64,000 nt of DNA from a bacterium (GCA_016708025.1 JADJGQ010000004.1:124001-188000), one strand, 5' to 3'. Positions 8,741 to 17,412 are shown, counted from the first letter of the stretch. Notes: a model not told the origin generated them from the sequence alone. Made by a program: numbers and translations.

Positions 8741-9957
8741 TCAGCCGGATCCGCTATCGCGAGCTGGACTGGAAATTGATCGGTGCGTTTCTCGCGCTGA
8801 CGTTGATCGGGATCGCGACGATCTATTCATCACAACACAATACCAACGACGTGTACCGGCAATCGTTCTATTTGCGCCAGATCGTCTGGCTGTTCATTGC
8901 GTTTGGGGCATTTCTGGCGGTGCTGCATCTGCCGCAGCGGCTGTTTGATGGTGGCGCGTACGCCATGTATATCATTGCGGTGGTCCTATTGGCGGCAGTG
9001 CTGGTGGTGGGGCATACACGGCTGGGCGCGACCAGGTGGTTTGATTTCGGACCGATAAGTTTTTCGCCATCGGATCTGGCCAAGCTGGCGATTTTGCTGA
9101 CGCTGGCGCGGTTTTTCGCCTATACGCGACTACCGGTATCATCCAAGCGGCGATTGGCGATCTCGGCGATATTAGTGGCGATCCCGATGATGCTGATCCT
9201 GAAGCAGCCGGATCTGGGGAGCTCGCTGATCTTCCCGGTGATTTTGATCGCGCTCTGGTTCTGGTCGGGACTTTCTCCCTGGTATCTGCTGTTGATCATG
9301 TCGCCGTTTGTGTCGATGGTGGCGGCCTATTACTGGCTTTCATGGGCGATCTACCTGGTGGCATTGATGATCTTTCTGGCGGTGATACGTCCGGGGATCG
9401 TGCTGGCGATCTTCATCATGTTGGTAAATCTCGGATTTGGGATGGTGACCCCCTTTGTCTGGGAGAAGCTGGAAGATTACCAGAAAAATCGTATCCTGAC
9501 ATTCCTGAATCCGGGGCATGATCCGCGAGGGGCGGGGTATCAGATCATTCAATCAAAGATCGCGATCGGCTCGGGTGGAGTGATCGGCAAGGGGTATCTG
9601 GAGGGATCGCAGGCGCGACTGGAATTCCTGCCGGAACGTCACACAGATTTCATCTTCTCGGTATTGGGAGAGGAGTTCGGACTGCTCGGCTCGCTGGCTG
9701 TGGTGGGGCTGTTTACCTTTGCTTTTTATCGATGTTTGCGTATAGCGGTGCGATGTCGATCTCGATTTGCCTCGTTTGTAGTGGTCGGATGCACTGCGGT
9801 ACTTTTCTTCCAGTTCGTGGTGAATGTCGGGATGGTACTGGGGATGATGCCGGTGACCGGCTTGCCACTGCCGTTTGTCAGCTATGGCGGAACGGCGTTG
9901 CTGGTGTCATGGGTATTTGTCGGAATGATCGTAGCATCGGAATATCATTGGTTCTAA
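8737..9957 (+). CDS. rodA: Peptidoglycan glycosyltransferase RodA
   Basis: This 406-residue SEDS protein has about ten membrane segments. The diagnostic motifs RLGATRWFDFGPISFSPSD, NPGHDPRGAGYQIIQSKIAI and FLPERHTDFIFSVLGEEFG are present, as is the C-terminal GLPLPFVSYGGTALLVSW. RodA polymerises lipid II glycan strands in partnership with PBP2, encoded just upstream. The stop codon shares one base with the next gene's ATG, which ties the downstream secreted protein into this operon. Confidence 0.95.
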   Translation: MISRIRYRELDWKLIGAFLALTLIGIATIYSSQHNTNDVYRQSFYLRQIVWLFIAFGAFLAVLHLPQRLFDGGAYAMYIIAVVLLAAVLVVGHTRLGATRWFDFGPISFSPSDLAKLAILLTLARFFAYTRLPVSSKRRLAISAILVAIPMMLILKQPDLGSSLIFPVILIALWFWSGLSPWYLLLIMSPFVSMVAAYYWLSWAIYLVALMIFLAVIRPGIVLAIFIMLVNLGFGMVTPFVWEKLEDYQKNRILTFLNPGHDPRGAGYQIIQSKIAIGSGGVIGKGYLEGSQARLEFLPERHTDFIFSVLGEEFGLLGSLAVVGLFTFAFYRCLRIAVRCRSRFASFVVVGCTAVLFFQFVVNVGMVLGMMPVTGLPLPFVSYGGTALLVSWVFVGMIVASEYHWF

Positions 9958-11516
9958 TGAAACTACTAACTGCAGTTATCATATTGTTGAGCTTGCTCGT
10001 TTCGAGCGGCTTCTGCTTTGATCTTGATTCATTGCTGGCACTGTCGGTTGGCGGTCCGGACGGACTGCGGACAGTGCAGACGATGAGTTCATTTAAGGCG
10101 ACGGGGGAGATCATTCTGAATGGGCAGCGGGGGAGATTTATCGAGCTGGTCGCACCTCCCAACCGGATCTACTATTCGCTGATCTTTCCACAATTCGGGA
10201 TCACCCAGGGATATGACGGGCAAGAGGCGTGGCAGTCCGATCTGAACGGGCGCGTTTCGAAAATCAGCGGGTTTGAGAAGAAGGAACTGCTCAAGACACT
10301 TTATCTTGAGAGCTATTCGCATCTGGTTCCGGGGCGGATGCCCGGGACAGCGACATACTTGAAAGACACCGTGGCGGATGGCGTGACCTATCATCTGGTT
10401 GAATATTATCCGTTCATGCAGGATACGCTGCGGGTGTTGTATGAACAGGGGAGCGGATATCGGTCGGTGCAGGTATCGTACATGGATAATATCTGTACGA
10501 TGATGTCGCTCGGGTCATATGAGATAGTGCAGTCGGTACCGCTGGCCATGCGGCAGATCTCGGTGGCTATCGGCGTGCCGTTGACGATGGAGATGGTGGT
10601 TGATACGGCGCTGTTTAATGAGCCGATCGATCTGTCGGTTTTCTCACCGCCCGGACTGACTGAGTTGACGTTACCCGGTGGCGTGGATTCGATCCTGATC
10701 CCCTTTGTCCTGGAGAATGGACATATCTATGTGCAGGGGACGATCAACGGGAAAAAGCGAGTCAGGCTGATCCTTGACTCAGGAGCCTCGGCGACGATCT
10801 TCAACAGCCCGGTGGTGGCGGAGATGGAACTTCAGGTGGTGGGGAGTATGCCGGCCCGAGGAGTCGCCGGATATGTCGAGACCAAACTGGTGCGGAGTGA
10901 TTCATTGACGGTGGGGGAGATCACGCTGTATGGTCAGATCGGCGGCATGGCTGACCTGTCGGTCCTTCGGGTGTCACAATCAGATACAATTCCGTTTGGC
11001 GGGATAATCGGATACGATTTTCTCTCGCGATTTCCGATCCAGATCGACTATCAGCGGAATCAGTTGGTGGTATACGATCCATCCAGATTTGTCGCGCCGA
11101 GCGGCGGGCATATCATTCCGTTCAACCTGACGATGCAGGTGCCGACGGTCGACATCGTTTTGGCGGGGGCGAAGGGGAGGTTTCTGATCGATCTGGGGAA
11201 CGCGCTTGGACTTATCCTGCACAATGAGTTTGCTCAAAGAAACAAGCTGGATACGTTGCCGAGACTGGGGAGCCAGGATCGGGGGAAACTGGGCGGGATC
11301 GGTGGCGGAGTGGGGGGGGAATGGGTGGTGGTCCCGGAACTTCGTGTGGGGAGTCTGACGTTGAGTGAGATACCGGCTATTTTGTCGGCGAGTTCGGCGG
11401 GGATAACCGGATCGTACGAGATCGAGGGGAATATTGGAAACGAGCTATTGCGGAGTTACAAAGTCGTTTTTGATTACCAGCACCAGATGCTTTATCTGCT
11501 TCCGCCGGGCGAGTGA
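9957..11516 (+). CDS. Secreted retropepsin-like aspartic protease family protein with LolA-like N-terminal region
   Basis: The start is the ATG at 9957, overlapping the rodA stop; it gives a clear signal peptide (MKLLTAVIILLSLLVSSGFC) in a 519-residue protein. Residues about 40-240 are beta-rich with a lipoprotein-sorting-like pattern (FKATGEIILNGQRGRFIELV, GQEAWQSDLNGRV). Residues about 250-519 form two aspartic-protease-like lobes. The first carries a good active-site motif, LILDSGASATIF (Asp274). The second reads FLIDLGNALGLIL (Asp412), where D-L-G-N replaces the usual D-[ST]-G. It is probably a periplasmic or envelope protease, or a binding protein derived from one. Its place at the end of the elongasome operon suggests envelope work, but the substrate is unknown. 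Confidence 0.72.
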   Translation: MKLLTAVIILLSLLVSSGFCFDLDSLLALSVGGPDGLRTVQTMSSFKATGEIILNGQRGRFIELVAPPNRIYYSLIFPQFGITQGYDGQEAWQSDLNGRVSKISGFEKKELLKTLYLESYSHLVPGRMPGTATYLKDTVADGVTYHLVEYYPFMQDTLRVLYEQGSGYRSVQVSYMDNICTMMSLGSYEIVQSVPLAMRQISVAIGVPLTMEMVVDTALFNEPIDLSVFSPPGLTELTLPGGVDSILIPFVLENGHIYVQGTINGKKRVRLILDSGASATIFNSPVVAEMELQVVGSMPARGVAGYVETKLVRSDSLTVGEITLYGQIGGMADLSVLRVSQSDTIPFGGIIGYDFLSRFPIQIDYQRNQLVVYDPSRFVAPSGGHIIPFNLTMQVPTVDIVLAGAKGRFLIDLGNALGLILHNEFAQRNKLDTLPRLGSQDRGKLGGIGGGVGGEWVVVPELRVGSLTLSEIPAILSASSAGITGSYEIEGNIGNELLRSYKVVFDYQHQMLYLLPPGE

Positions 11517-11592
11517 GCCGAGGCGATTTTCACCGAAAATACCATTCAGTTATCGCGACTTACGGTGTCCGACACCGGAAACCCATATTATC

Positions 11593-11621
11593 TTGACAGT
11601 CATGGCGTGTGGCGGTATATC
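11593..11621 (+). promoter_or_regulatory. Sigma70-type promoter of the glycolytic operon
   Basis: A consensus -35 TTGACA (11593-11598) and a -10 TATATC (11616-11621) are separated by 17 bases. They lie 29 bases before the pfkA start, which has a TAAGGA ribosome-binding site. It is the only strong promoter I see before secG, so it probably drives pfkA through secG. Confidence 0.65.
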
Positions 11622-11650
11622 AGTTATGTACTTAGCAAGGTAAGGAATCA

Positions 11651-12694
11651 ATGAAGATAGGCGTCTTAACAGGTGGCGGAGATTGCCCCGGCTTAAACGC
11701 TGTCGTCCGGGCGATCGTACACAAAGGTGTGTACCGATATGGTTATCAATTCTGCGGCATTCGGGATGGTTGGAAAGGGCTTCTGGGAGACGGCGCGATC
11801 TCGCCGCTGACGACCCAGGATGTGGCCAATATTCTGGCGATGGGGGGGACGATCCTCAAGACCTCCCGGAGTAATCCATACCGACTTGCGGATGGACCCT
11901 CGCAGATCAAAAAAACAATGGAGAAACATCAGCTTGAAGCGCTGATCGTGATCGGCGGAGTCGACACGCTCGGGGTGGCGGCCAAATTGCACCAGGATGG
12001 TATAAAGTTGGTGGCTGTTCCAAAGACGATCGACAACAATGTCTGGGGGACCGATCGGACATTTGGATTCGATACCGCGGTCAATGTGGCGGCTGAGGCG
12101 ATCGATCGTATCCGGACGACTGCCGAGGCACACAATCGTGTGTTTGTGGTTGAAGTAATGGGGCGCGACGCTGGCTGGATCGCGTTGGAATCCGGTATCG
12201 CAGGCGGTGCGACCATGATCCTGGTGCCGGAATTCCCGGTAGATCTGGAACGGGTCGTGCAGTCGATAGTGAGCCGGCATGAAAAGGGGGGAGTTTTTAC
12301 CGTGATTGTCGTGGCGGAAGGGACGCGGTTGAAACGTGAAGGAGGGGAACCGTCACCGGTGGTGCTTGATTCACAAAGAGATGAGTTTGGGAATGTGCGG
12401 TTGGGCGGAATTGCCGATAAGATAACCGAGGCGATCTGCGCGCAGACCGGTTTTGATTGTCGGGCGGTCCGGCTGGGACATATCCAGCGCGGCGGATCGC
12501 CGAGCGCGTATGATCGGGTATTGGCGACACGGTATGGAATAGTAGCAGTTGAGATGATCCGGGCAGGCGAATTTGGCAAGATGGCGGCACTTCGAGGGAC
12601 GAAGATAGAGACAGTCCCGCTCGCCGACGTTGCCAGGTCGACCAAAACAGTTGACCCGGATCTCTATGAAATTGCCGAGGTATTTTTTGGTTAG
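11651..12694 (+). CDS. pfkA: Phosphofructokinase, group III (probably PPi-type)
   Basis: This 347-residue PfkA-family enzyme starts MKIGVLTGGGDCPGLNAVVR. It keeps the fructose-6-phosphate site (EVMGRDAGWIALESG, GHIQRGGSP) and the catalytic Asp in PKTIDNN (Asp128). Phosphoryl-donor residues are diagnostic: E. coli ATP-PFK has GGDG and PGTIDND, while this protein has GGVD (Asp105) and PKTIDNN (Lys125). Asp and Lys at these places mark pyrophosphate-using enzymes. The TLGVA and TFGFDTA motifs place it in the mixed-substrate group III. Val104 stands where an acidic Mg-binding residue is usual, so donor preference should be treated as open. It is first gene of the glycolytic operon, and its 3' end overlaps the next gene by 29 bases. 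Confidence 0.9.
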   Translation: MKIGVLTGGGDCPGLNAVVRAIVHKGVYRYGYQFCGIRDGWKGLLGDGAISPLTTQDVANILAMGGTILKTSRSNPYRLADGPSQIKKTMEKHQLEALIVIGGVDTLGVAAKLHQDGIKLVAVPKTIDNNVWGTDRTFGFDTAVNVAAEAIDRIRTTAEAHNRVFVVEVMGRDAGWIALESGIAGGATMILVPEFPVDLERVVQSIVSRHEKGGVFTVIVVAEGTRLKREGGEPSPVVLDSQRDEFGNVRLGGIADKITEAICAQTGFDCRAVRLGHIQRGGSPSAYDRVLATRYGIVAVEMIRAGEFGKMAALRGTKIETVPLADVARSTKTVDPDLYEIAEVFFG

Positions 12695-13367
12695 ACTTGC
12701 ATTGATCGGTTGTACGCTCCTGTTACTGATCGGAACGGCGCTTCAGGCGCAGCCCTCCGGCGCGGAAAAACCGCAGGGATTTTCGCAGAGCCACCAGGCT
12801 GGGATCCGGCTGGGGGTCTGGAGCAATTTGGGGGATATCCCTCCGAAAGGAGACAGTTCGGGCGGGGCGCGCTACGCGGCGGATATCAAGGATGCCAGTT
12901 TCTACTTTGAAGGGTATTTCGGATATCGTATCAGCAGTTCGTTTATGATCGAAGCATCGCTGGGGATAGTTAATCGCGGCGATGTGACGGTTGAGGATGA
13001 GTTCGGTGATACGTATATCGGGAGCCTGACGTTGTATCCAATACAACTTAAAGCGAAGTTTTACCCGTTTGGCGGGTCGAGCGGCAAGCTTTTTCCCTAT
13101 CTGACGGCCGGTGGCGGGATCTATCATGGCCGACATGATATCCAGTATACATCCGATCCGTATGTCATCAACGGCAATTCCAAGACCTCGATCAGTTATG
13201 CGATAGGGTGCGGCGCCGATTACGTGGTCGCCGATCAGGTCGGGCTGGATTTCAATATCGGATACATGCCGATCAATTTCTCCAAAGAGTTGTTTGAAGT
13301 GAAAGATTACCAGGCGCTGACGTTTACGGTCGGCGTGAAATATCTCTTCCAATCTCCCAGGAAGTAA
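12666..13367 (+). CDS. Predicted outer-membrane beta-barrel protein
   Basis: The best start is ATG 12666, inside the last 29 bases of pfkA. It gives a standard signal peptide (MKLPRYFLVRLALIGCTLLLLIGTALQAQ) and a mature protein of about 205 residues. The mature part is made of alternating beta strands with aromatic ends (YFEGYFGYRISSSFMIEASL, LFPYLTAGGGIYHG, LTFTVGVKYLFQS). The final residues form an amphipathic strand with phenylalanine near the end, as in OmpA/OmpW-like barrels. No enzyme motif is seen. Its place between pfkA and gap is odd for an envelope protein and may only reflect shared growth-rate control. Confidence 0.75.
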   Translation: MKLPRYFLVRLALIGCTLLLLIGTALQAQPSGAEKPQGFSQSHQAGIRLGVWSNLGDIPPKGDSSGGARYAADIKDASFYFEGYFGYRISSSFMIEASLGIVNRGDVTVEDEFGDTYIGSLTLYPIQLKAKFYPFGGSSGKLFPYLTAGGGIYHGRHDIQYTSDPYVINGNSKTSISYAIGCGADYVVADQVGLDFNIGYMPINFSKELFEVKDYQALTFTVGVKYLFQSPRK

Positions 13368-13390
13368 GCGATACGATTAAGGAGGATAGA

Positions 13391-14377
13391 ATGAAAGTCG
13401 GTATCAATGGATTCGGGCGCATTGGACGGTTGGTCTACAAAGCCACCCGCGGAACAAATGTCGAGATCGTCGGAGTGAACGATATCACGGATGCCCCAAC
13501 ATTGGCGCATCTGCTGAAGTATGACTCTGTGCATGGGAGATATAACGGTGAAGTACGGGCCGAAAACGGCAATCTGGTGATCGATGGAAAAACGATCCCG
13601 GTGATGGCGGAGAAGGATCCCTCAGCGTTGCCGTGGGCAAAGCTCGGGGTGGACATTGTTCTGGAATGCACCGGCAAGTTTACGGATAAAGAAGGAGCCG
13701 CGAAGCATATTGCGGCGGGCGCCAAGAAGGTCTTGATCTCCGCACCGGCCAAGGGGCATGACGGGACATTCGTTCGCGGAGTTAACTGGGATTCGTACGA
13801 CAAAAACAAACATCATGTAATCTCGATCGGCTCCTGCACGACAAACTGTCTGGCGCCGATGGTGAAGGTATTGCTGGATAATTTCGGGATCGTGCGCGGC
13901 TTGATGACGACGATCCATTCGTATACGGCGGATCAGCGGATAGTTGATTCACCGCACAAGGACCTTCGTCGCGCTCGTGCGGCGGCGGTTTCGATGGTGC
14001 CGACTACGACCGGCGCGGCCAAGGCGATCGCCGAAGTGATCCCGGCGATGAAGGGGAAGCTGGACGGTATCGCGATCCGTGTTCCCACTCCGGATTGTTC
14101 GGTGACCGATCTGGCGGTTGAGCTGGAGAAGGATACGACGAAAGAAGAGATCAACGCGGCGTTCAAGAAAGCGGCATCCGCGGGACCATTGGCCGGGTCG
14201 CTGGAGTATTGCGATGAGCCGATCGTGTCGGTCGATATCGTCGGCAACCCGCACGGCTGCGTGTTTGATTCCGGATTAACGATGTGCAACGGCCGATTGG
14301 CCAAAGTATTCGGCTGGTACGATAACGAGATGGGGTTCTCTGTCCGGATGGTCGATATGCTCGGCCGGATGATGTAA
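13391..14377 (+). CDS. gap: Glyceraldehyde-3-phosphate dehydrogenase, type I
   Basis: The 328-residue GapA-type enzyme has the Rossmann motif INGFGRIGRLVYKA, followed by VGVNDITD whose Asp indicates NAD preference. The catalytic cysteine is Cys149 in GSCTTNCLAP. Further family marks are HSYTADQRIVDSPHKDLRRA, RVPTPDCSVTDLAVEL and the C-terminal WYDNEMGFSVRMVDML. It oxidises glyceraldehyde-3-phosphate to 1,3-bisphosphoglycerate in the cytoplasm. A strong AAGGAGG site precedes the ATG, and pgk follows 18 bases after the stop. Confidence 0.97.
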   Translation: MKVGINGFGRIGRLVYKATRGTNVEIVGVNDITDAPTLAHLLKYDSVHGRYNGEVRAENGNLVIDGKTIPVMAEKDPSALPWAKLGVDIVLECTGKFTDKEGAAKHIAAGAKKVLISAPAKGHDGTFVRGVNWDSYDKNKHHVISIGSCTTNCLAPMVKVLLDNFGIVRGLMTTIHSYTADQRIVDSPHKDLRRARAAAVSMVPTTTGAAKAIAEVIPAMKGKLDGIAIRVPTPDCSVTDLAVELEKDTTKEEINAAFKKAASAGPLAGSLEYCDEPIVSVDIVGNPHGCVFDSGLTMCNGRLAKVFGWYDNEMGFSVRMVDMLGRMM

Positions 14378-14395
14378 GGCAGAAGGAACGAAGCT

Positions 14396-15613
14396 ATGAA
14401 TAAAGTGTCAGTACGCGATGTCAATTTCCGGGGGCAGAAAGTGCTGCTTCGGGTTGACTTTAATGTGCCGTTCGACGAGAAACTTCGGATCACCGATGAC
14501 CGTCGGATCCGCGAAGCATTGCCGACGATCAACAAGATCCTCGGCGATGGCGGACGGGTGGTCGCCTGTTCGCATCTGGGTCGTCCGGGCGGCAAGCCGG
14601 TGCCGGAGTTTTCACTTCGCCCGGTAGCGAACCATCTGGCGGAATTGCTCGGCAAACCGGTGATGTTCGCGGAAGATTGTGTTGGACCGGAAGCGGCCAA
14701 CATGGTCGGCAAAATGAAAAACGGCGACCTGATGGTTCTGGAGAATCTTCGCTTCCACAAGGAAGAAGAGAAGAATGAGCCGGAGTTTGCGAAGAAGCTC
14801 GCCTCGCTTGCGGATATCTATGTCAACGACGCATTCGGGTCGGCGCACCGTGCGCATGCCTCGACTGAAGGCGTGACAAAGTACTTCAAGCAGTCGGTGG
14901 CCGGTTTCCTGATGGAGAAAGAGCTGCAGTATCTCGGCGCGGCGGTGACCAATCCGAAACGTCCGTTTGCGGCAATACTCGGCGGCGCGAAGATCTCCGG
15001 GAAGATTGATGTCATACAGCATCTGCTGGATAAGGTAGATATCCTGGTGATCGGCGGCGGGATGGTCTTTACGTTCGCCAAAGCGATGAATTACCAGGTG
15101 GGTGATTCATTGGTGGAGAAAGACAAAATCGATCTGGCGCGGGAGACGATCGCCAAGGCGCAGGCCGCCAAGGTGAAATTGCTTTTCCCGGTGGATATCG
15201 TGATCGCACAGGAGATCAGCGATACGGCAGAAACGAAAATTGTGCCGGTCGAAAGTATCCCGGATGGCTGGAAGGGGCTGGACATTGGTCCGAAGTCGAT
15301 CCTGTTCTTCCAGGATGAACTGGCGAATGCCAAAACGATCGTCTGGAATGGTCCGATGGGTGTGTTTGAGCATACGCCGTTTGCGAAAGGGACGATCGCT
15401 ATCGGGAAATTGCTGGCGGATCTGACGCAGTCCAAGGGGGCAGTGACGATCGTTGGCGGCGGAGACTCCGCGGCGGCGGTCGCCGAAGCCGGTCTGGATG
15501 GTTCGCTGACGCACGTTTCCACGGGCGGTGGGGCCTCGCTGGAGTTCCTGGAAGGGAAAGAGCTACCGGGAGTGGCAGCTTTGACCGACCTGGCGCAGGT
15601 GGGCGCGTACTGA
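14396..15613 (+). CDS. pgk: Phosphoglycerate kinase
   Basis: The protein has 405 residues, the normal Pgk length. Visible motifs are VLLRVDFNVPFDEKLRITDD (substrate-binding Arg/Asp), CSHLGRPGGKPVPEFS, LENLRFHKEEEKNEPEFAK, FAAILGGAKISGKI and the nucleotide-binding GGGDSAAAVAEAGL with THVSTGGGASLEFLEG. It transfers the acyl phosphate of 1,3-bisphosphoglycerate to ADP. It sits between gap and tpiA in an operon, with one base separating it from tpiA. Confidence 0.97.
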   Translation: MNKVSVRDVNFRGQKVLLRVDFNVPFDEKLRITDDRRIREALPTINKILGDGGRVVACSHLGRPGGKPVPEFSLRPVANHLAELLGKPVMFAEDCVGPEAANMVGKMKNGDLMVLENLRFHKEEEKNEPEFAKKLASLADIYVNDAFGSAHRAHASTEGVTKYFKQSVAGFLMEKELQYLGAAVTNPKRPFAAILGGAKISGKIDVIQHLLDKVDILVIGGGMVFTFAKAMNYQVGDSLVEKDKIDLARETIAKAQAAKVKLLFPVDIVIAQEISDTAETKIVPVESIPDGWKGLDIGPKSILFFQDELANAKTIVWNGPMGVFEHTPFAKGTIAIGKLLADLTQSKGAVTIVGGGDSAAAVAEAGLDGSLTHVSTGGGASLEFLEGKELPGVAALTDLAQVGAY

Positions 15614-15614
15614 G

Positions 15615-16364
15615 ATGCGCCAAAAGATCATCTGCGGAAATTGGAAGATGAACGGCACGGTTGCGGAGACCGAGTCGTTAATTGGCGGGTTGCTATCGGG
15701 AGAATCGCGTAATCCGAAGGCGACAGCGGTAGTCTGCCCTCCATATACTTCTTTAGGTTTAGCTAGTAAACTATTGCAGGGTAGCCATATAGCGCTTGGG
15801 GCGCAAGATATGTCGGAGCATGAGAAGGGGGCGTATACGGGGGAGATCTCGGCGCAGATGCTCTTGACACTTGGGGTTACCTTTGTTATACTGGGCCACT
15901 CGGAACGGCGGCAGTACCATGCCGAGTCCGATGATTTGATCAACCGCAAAGCCAAAGCTGCGCTGGTTTCAGGACTTATCCCGATAATTTGTGTCGGAGA
16001 AACACTGGCCGAGCGTGAATCCGGTCGCACGGAACAGATCGTTGGGACGCAGGTAGATGGTGTGCTGGCCGGATTCGGTGACGCCGAGTTAGGTCGCATT
16101 GTACTGGCATATGAGCCGGTCTGGGCGATCGGGACTGGACGGACCGCGACACCTGCGATGGCGCAGGAGGTTCATCGGTTCATTCGTCAGCGGATCAGTC
16201 AGAAAAATCGAGCGGCGGCAGAGAGACTGCCGATCCTGTATGGCGGTTCGGTCAAAGGTGACAACGCCCTGGGATTGCTCGCAGAAGCGGATATAGATGG
16301 AGCCCTGGTAGGTGGCGCCTGTTTGAAGGCGGATGAATTTATCAGGATCATAAACGCAGTGTAG
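15615..16364 (+). CDS. tpiA: Triosephosphate isomerase
   Basis: The 249-residue TIM barrel has the catalytic Lys in CGNWKMNGTVAE, the catalytic His in VILGHSERRQYHAESD and the catalytic Glu in LAYEPVWAIGTGRTATP. The phosphate-binding loops are ILYGGSVKGDNA and GALVGGACLKADEF. It interconverts dihydroxyacetone phosphate and glyceraldehyde-3-phosphate. It follows pgk with essentially no spacer and is followed by secG 14 bases later. Confidence 0.97.
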   Translation: MRQKIICGNWKMNGTVAETESLIGGLLSGESRNPKATAVVCPPYTSLGLASKLLQGSHIALGAQDMSEHEKGAYTGEISAQMLLTLGVTFVILGHSERRQYHAESDDLINRKAKAALVSGLIPIICVGETLAERESGRTEQIVGTQVDGVLAGFGDAELGRIVLAYEPVWAIGTGRTATPAMAQEVHRFIRQRISQKNRAAAERLPILYGGSVKGDNALGLLAEADIDGALVGGACLKADEFIRIINAV

Positions 16365-16378
16365 TTGGAGGTTCTCCG

Positions 16379-16798
16379 TTGTTTCCAGTATTGATCGTCA
16401 TTCACGTTTTGATCTGCCTGGCCCTGATCCTGGTTGTACTGATGCAGTCCAGCAAGGGTGAAGGATTATCCGGTTCCGCTTTCGGCGGCGGGCTGTCATC
16501 GGCAGTATTTGGCGGCCGCGGTGCGGCGACCTTCCTCTCCAAGGCGACCACCGGTCTGGCAATCGCTTTTATGGTGATGTGTATTATGCTTGCCTGGATG
16601 TCCGCGCAAGATCGCGCGGCGGTGACGGGCATTCCGGCCGACGGCGGCGAATCAGCCGTGACTCGTCAGGCACAGGAAGAGATGCAGCGTCAGCAGCAGC
16701 AACAGCAGCAGCAGGGGACGACACCGAATCCGGCGGGATTACCGGCGGGTGATGGTGGCGGCACGCAGACGACTCCTCCGGCAGGTGGCGGTCAGTAG
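16379..16798 (+). CDS. secG: Preprotein translocase subunit SecG
   Basis: Translation probably starts at TTG 16379, 7 bases after a perfect GGAGG; no better ATG exists. Two membrane helices (FPVLIVIHVLICLALILVVL and TTGLAIAFMVMCIMLAWM) flank the family loop MQSSKGEGLSGSAFGGG. SecG is the small auxiliary subunit of the SecYEG channel. The protein (139 residues) is longer than E. coli SecG because of a low-complexity tail that includes eight consecutive Gln and then Pro/Gly/Thr-rich sequence. secG after tpiA is a common bacterial arrangement. Confidence 0.9.
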   Translation: MFPVLIVIHVLICLALILVVLMQSSKGEGLSGSAFGGGLSSAVFGGRGAATFLSKATTGLAIAFMVMCIMLAWMSAQDRAAVTGIPADGGESAVTRQAQEEMQRQQQQQQQQGTTPNPAGLPAGDGGGTQTTPPAGGGQ

Positions 16799-16819
16799 AT
16801 CTTTGGATCTGACAGTTTC

Positions 16820-16901
16820 GCGGAAGTGGTGAAATTGGTAGACACGCTATCTTGAGGGGGTAGTGGAGAAATCCGTAGGGGTTCGAGTCCCCTCTTCCGC
16901 A
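16820..16901 (+). tRNA. tRNA-Leu (anticodon GAG)
   Basis: A complete class II tRNA folds here. The acceptor stem is GCGGAAG/CTTCCGC and the D-arm contains AATTGGTAGACACG. The anticodon stem CTATC/GGTAG closes a TTGAGGG loop (anticodon GAG, reading CUC/CUU). A long variable arm (TGGAGAAATCCGTA) and the T-arm GGGGTTCGAGTCCCC complete it. The CCA end is not encoded: A73 is followed by GAT. A terminator follows at once. The 3' end of this gene is repeated 536 bases downstream. Confidence 0.95.
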
Positions 16902-16913
16902 GATTGATTATAC

Positions 16914-16942
16914 AAGGCTTCGCGCAAGCGAGGCCTTTTTTT
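16914..16942 (+). terminator. Rho-independent terminator after tRNA-Leu
   Basis: GGCTTCGC and GCGAGGCC form an 8-bp stem (one G-T pair) with loop GCAA, followed by seven T. It ends the secG/tRNA-Leu transcript. An almost identical terminator lies at 17450-17477. Confidence 0.85.
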
Positions 16943-17034
16943 GTTGGGGGGGAGAGCTATCTGTAAGAGTTTCTGCGTACCCGTCGGAAAACAGAGCCAA
17001 TTATCACATTTGGATAAAGGTCATGCAAGCTCAC

Positions 17035-17063
17035 TTGACAGCACTGGACCCGAACCTTATCTC
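17035..17063 (+). promoter_or_regulatory. Sigma70-type promoter inside the tRNA-Leu islet
   Basis: TTGACA (17035-17040), 17 bases, then TATCTC (17058-17063). It lies just before the small gene that starts at 17107 (or 17074) and has no other evident target. Confidence 0.5.
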
Positions 17064-17106
17064 GCAGTAAACAATGAACCGAAACTTTAAACAAAGGGAT
17101 TCCACT

Positions 17107-17307
17107 ATGTCAAATGTTCATTTTGATTTGGCCGAAGCAAAAGAGGGTTACACCCCGACACTACAGTTCATCGCCATGGAAGGTGCTGCGGCCGCCCTAG
17201 TAGCCCAAATAGAGAAGGGCAACCTCTCTCCCCACCAGCCAGAGGACACTAAGAAGTACATCAAACTGGTAAAAGAGGCCTTGTTGGACGGAACGGGTAT
17301 AGAGTAG
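17107..17307 (+). CDS. Small hypothetical protein (66 aa) in tRNA-Leu islet
   Basis: The frame starts at ATG 17107 behind AAAGGGA at 8 bases; an in-frame ATG at 17074 would add 11 residues. The product begins MSNVHFDLAEAKEGYTPTLQ and contains the Ala-rich helical stretch AMEGAAAALVAQIEKG. It ends in a charged helix (EDTKKYIKLVKEALLDG). It is acidic, soluble, and has no signal peptide, membrane segment or cysteine. I do not recognise a family. A consensus-like promoter and a ribosome-binding site argue that it is a real gene. Its position between duplicated tRNA ends makes it the only cargo of the islet. Confidence 0.5.
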   Translation: MSNVHFDLAEAKEGYTPTLQFIAMEGAAAALVAQIEKGNLSPHQPEDTKKYIKLVKEALLDGTGIE

Positions 17308-17412
17308 CACTATCTTGTGGGTACACGTGATTCGAGTAGTTGAAGCGCAATCTGCCGTTTACCGCGAACGAGTCAACCATTTGTACAGCGCGTTGAAGAG
17401 CATAGAGTATCG

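Larger units (their letters stand above)
16902..17412. mobile_element. Small islet between tRNA-Leu and a second copy of its 3' end
   Basis: Sequence 16877-16953 (T-arm, 3' acceptor strand, terminator, G run) returns at 17413-17487. The first 31 bases are identical and the whole is close to 90% similar. The 536-base offset leaves about half a kilobase between the copies, holding one promoter and one small gene. Repeating the 3' end of a tRNA on both sides of extra DNA is the footprint of site-specific integration. No integrase is present, so this could be a decayed or satellite element. A tandem tRNA duplication followed by decay of the second copy is the main alternative: CTATCTTG, as in the tRNA's anticodon arm, also occurs at 17310-17317. 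Confidence 0.45.

Noticed and set aside
13933..14760. 275-codon minus-strand frame across gap and pgk
   Set aside because: It is antisense to two certain genes and spans their junction; its sequence is low-complexity and Ser/Arg-rich.
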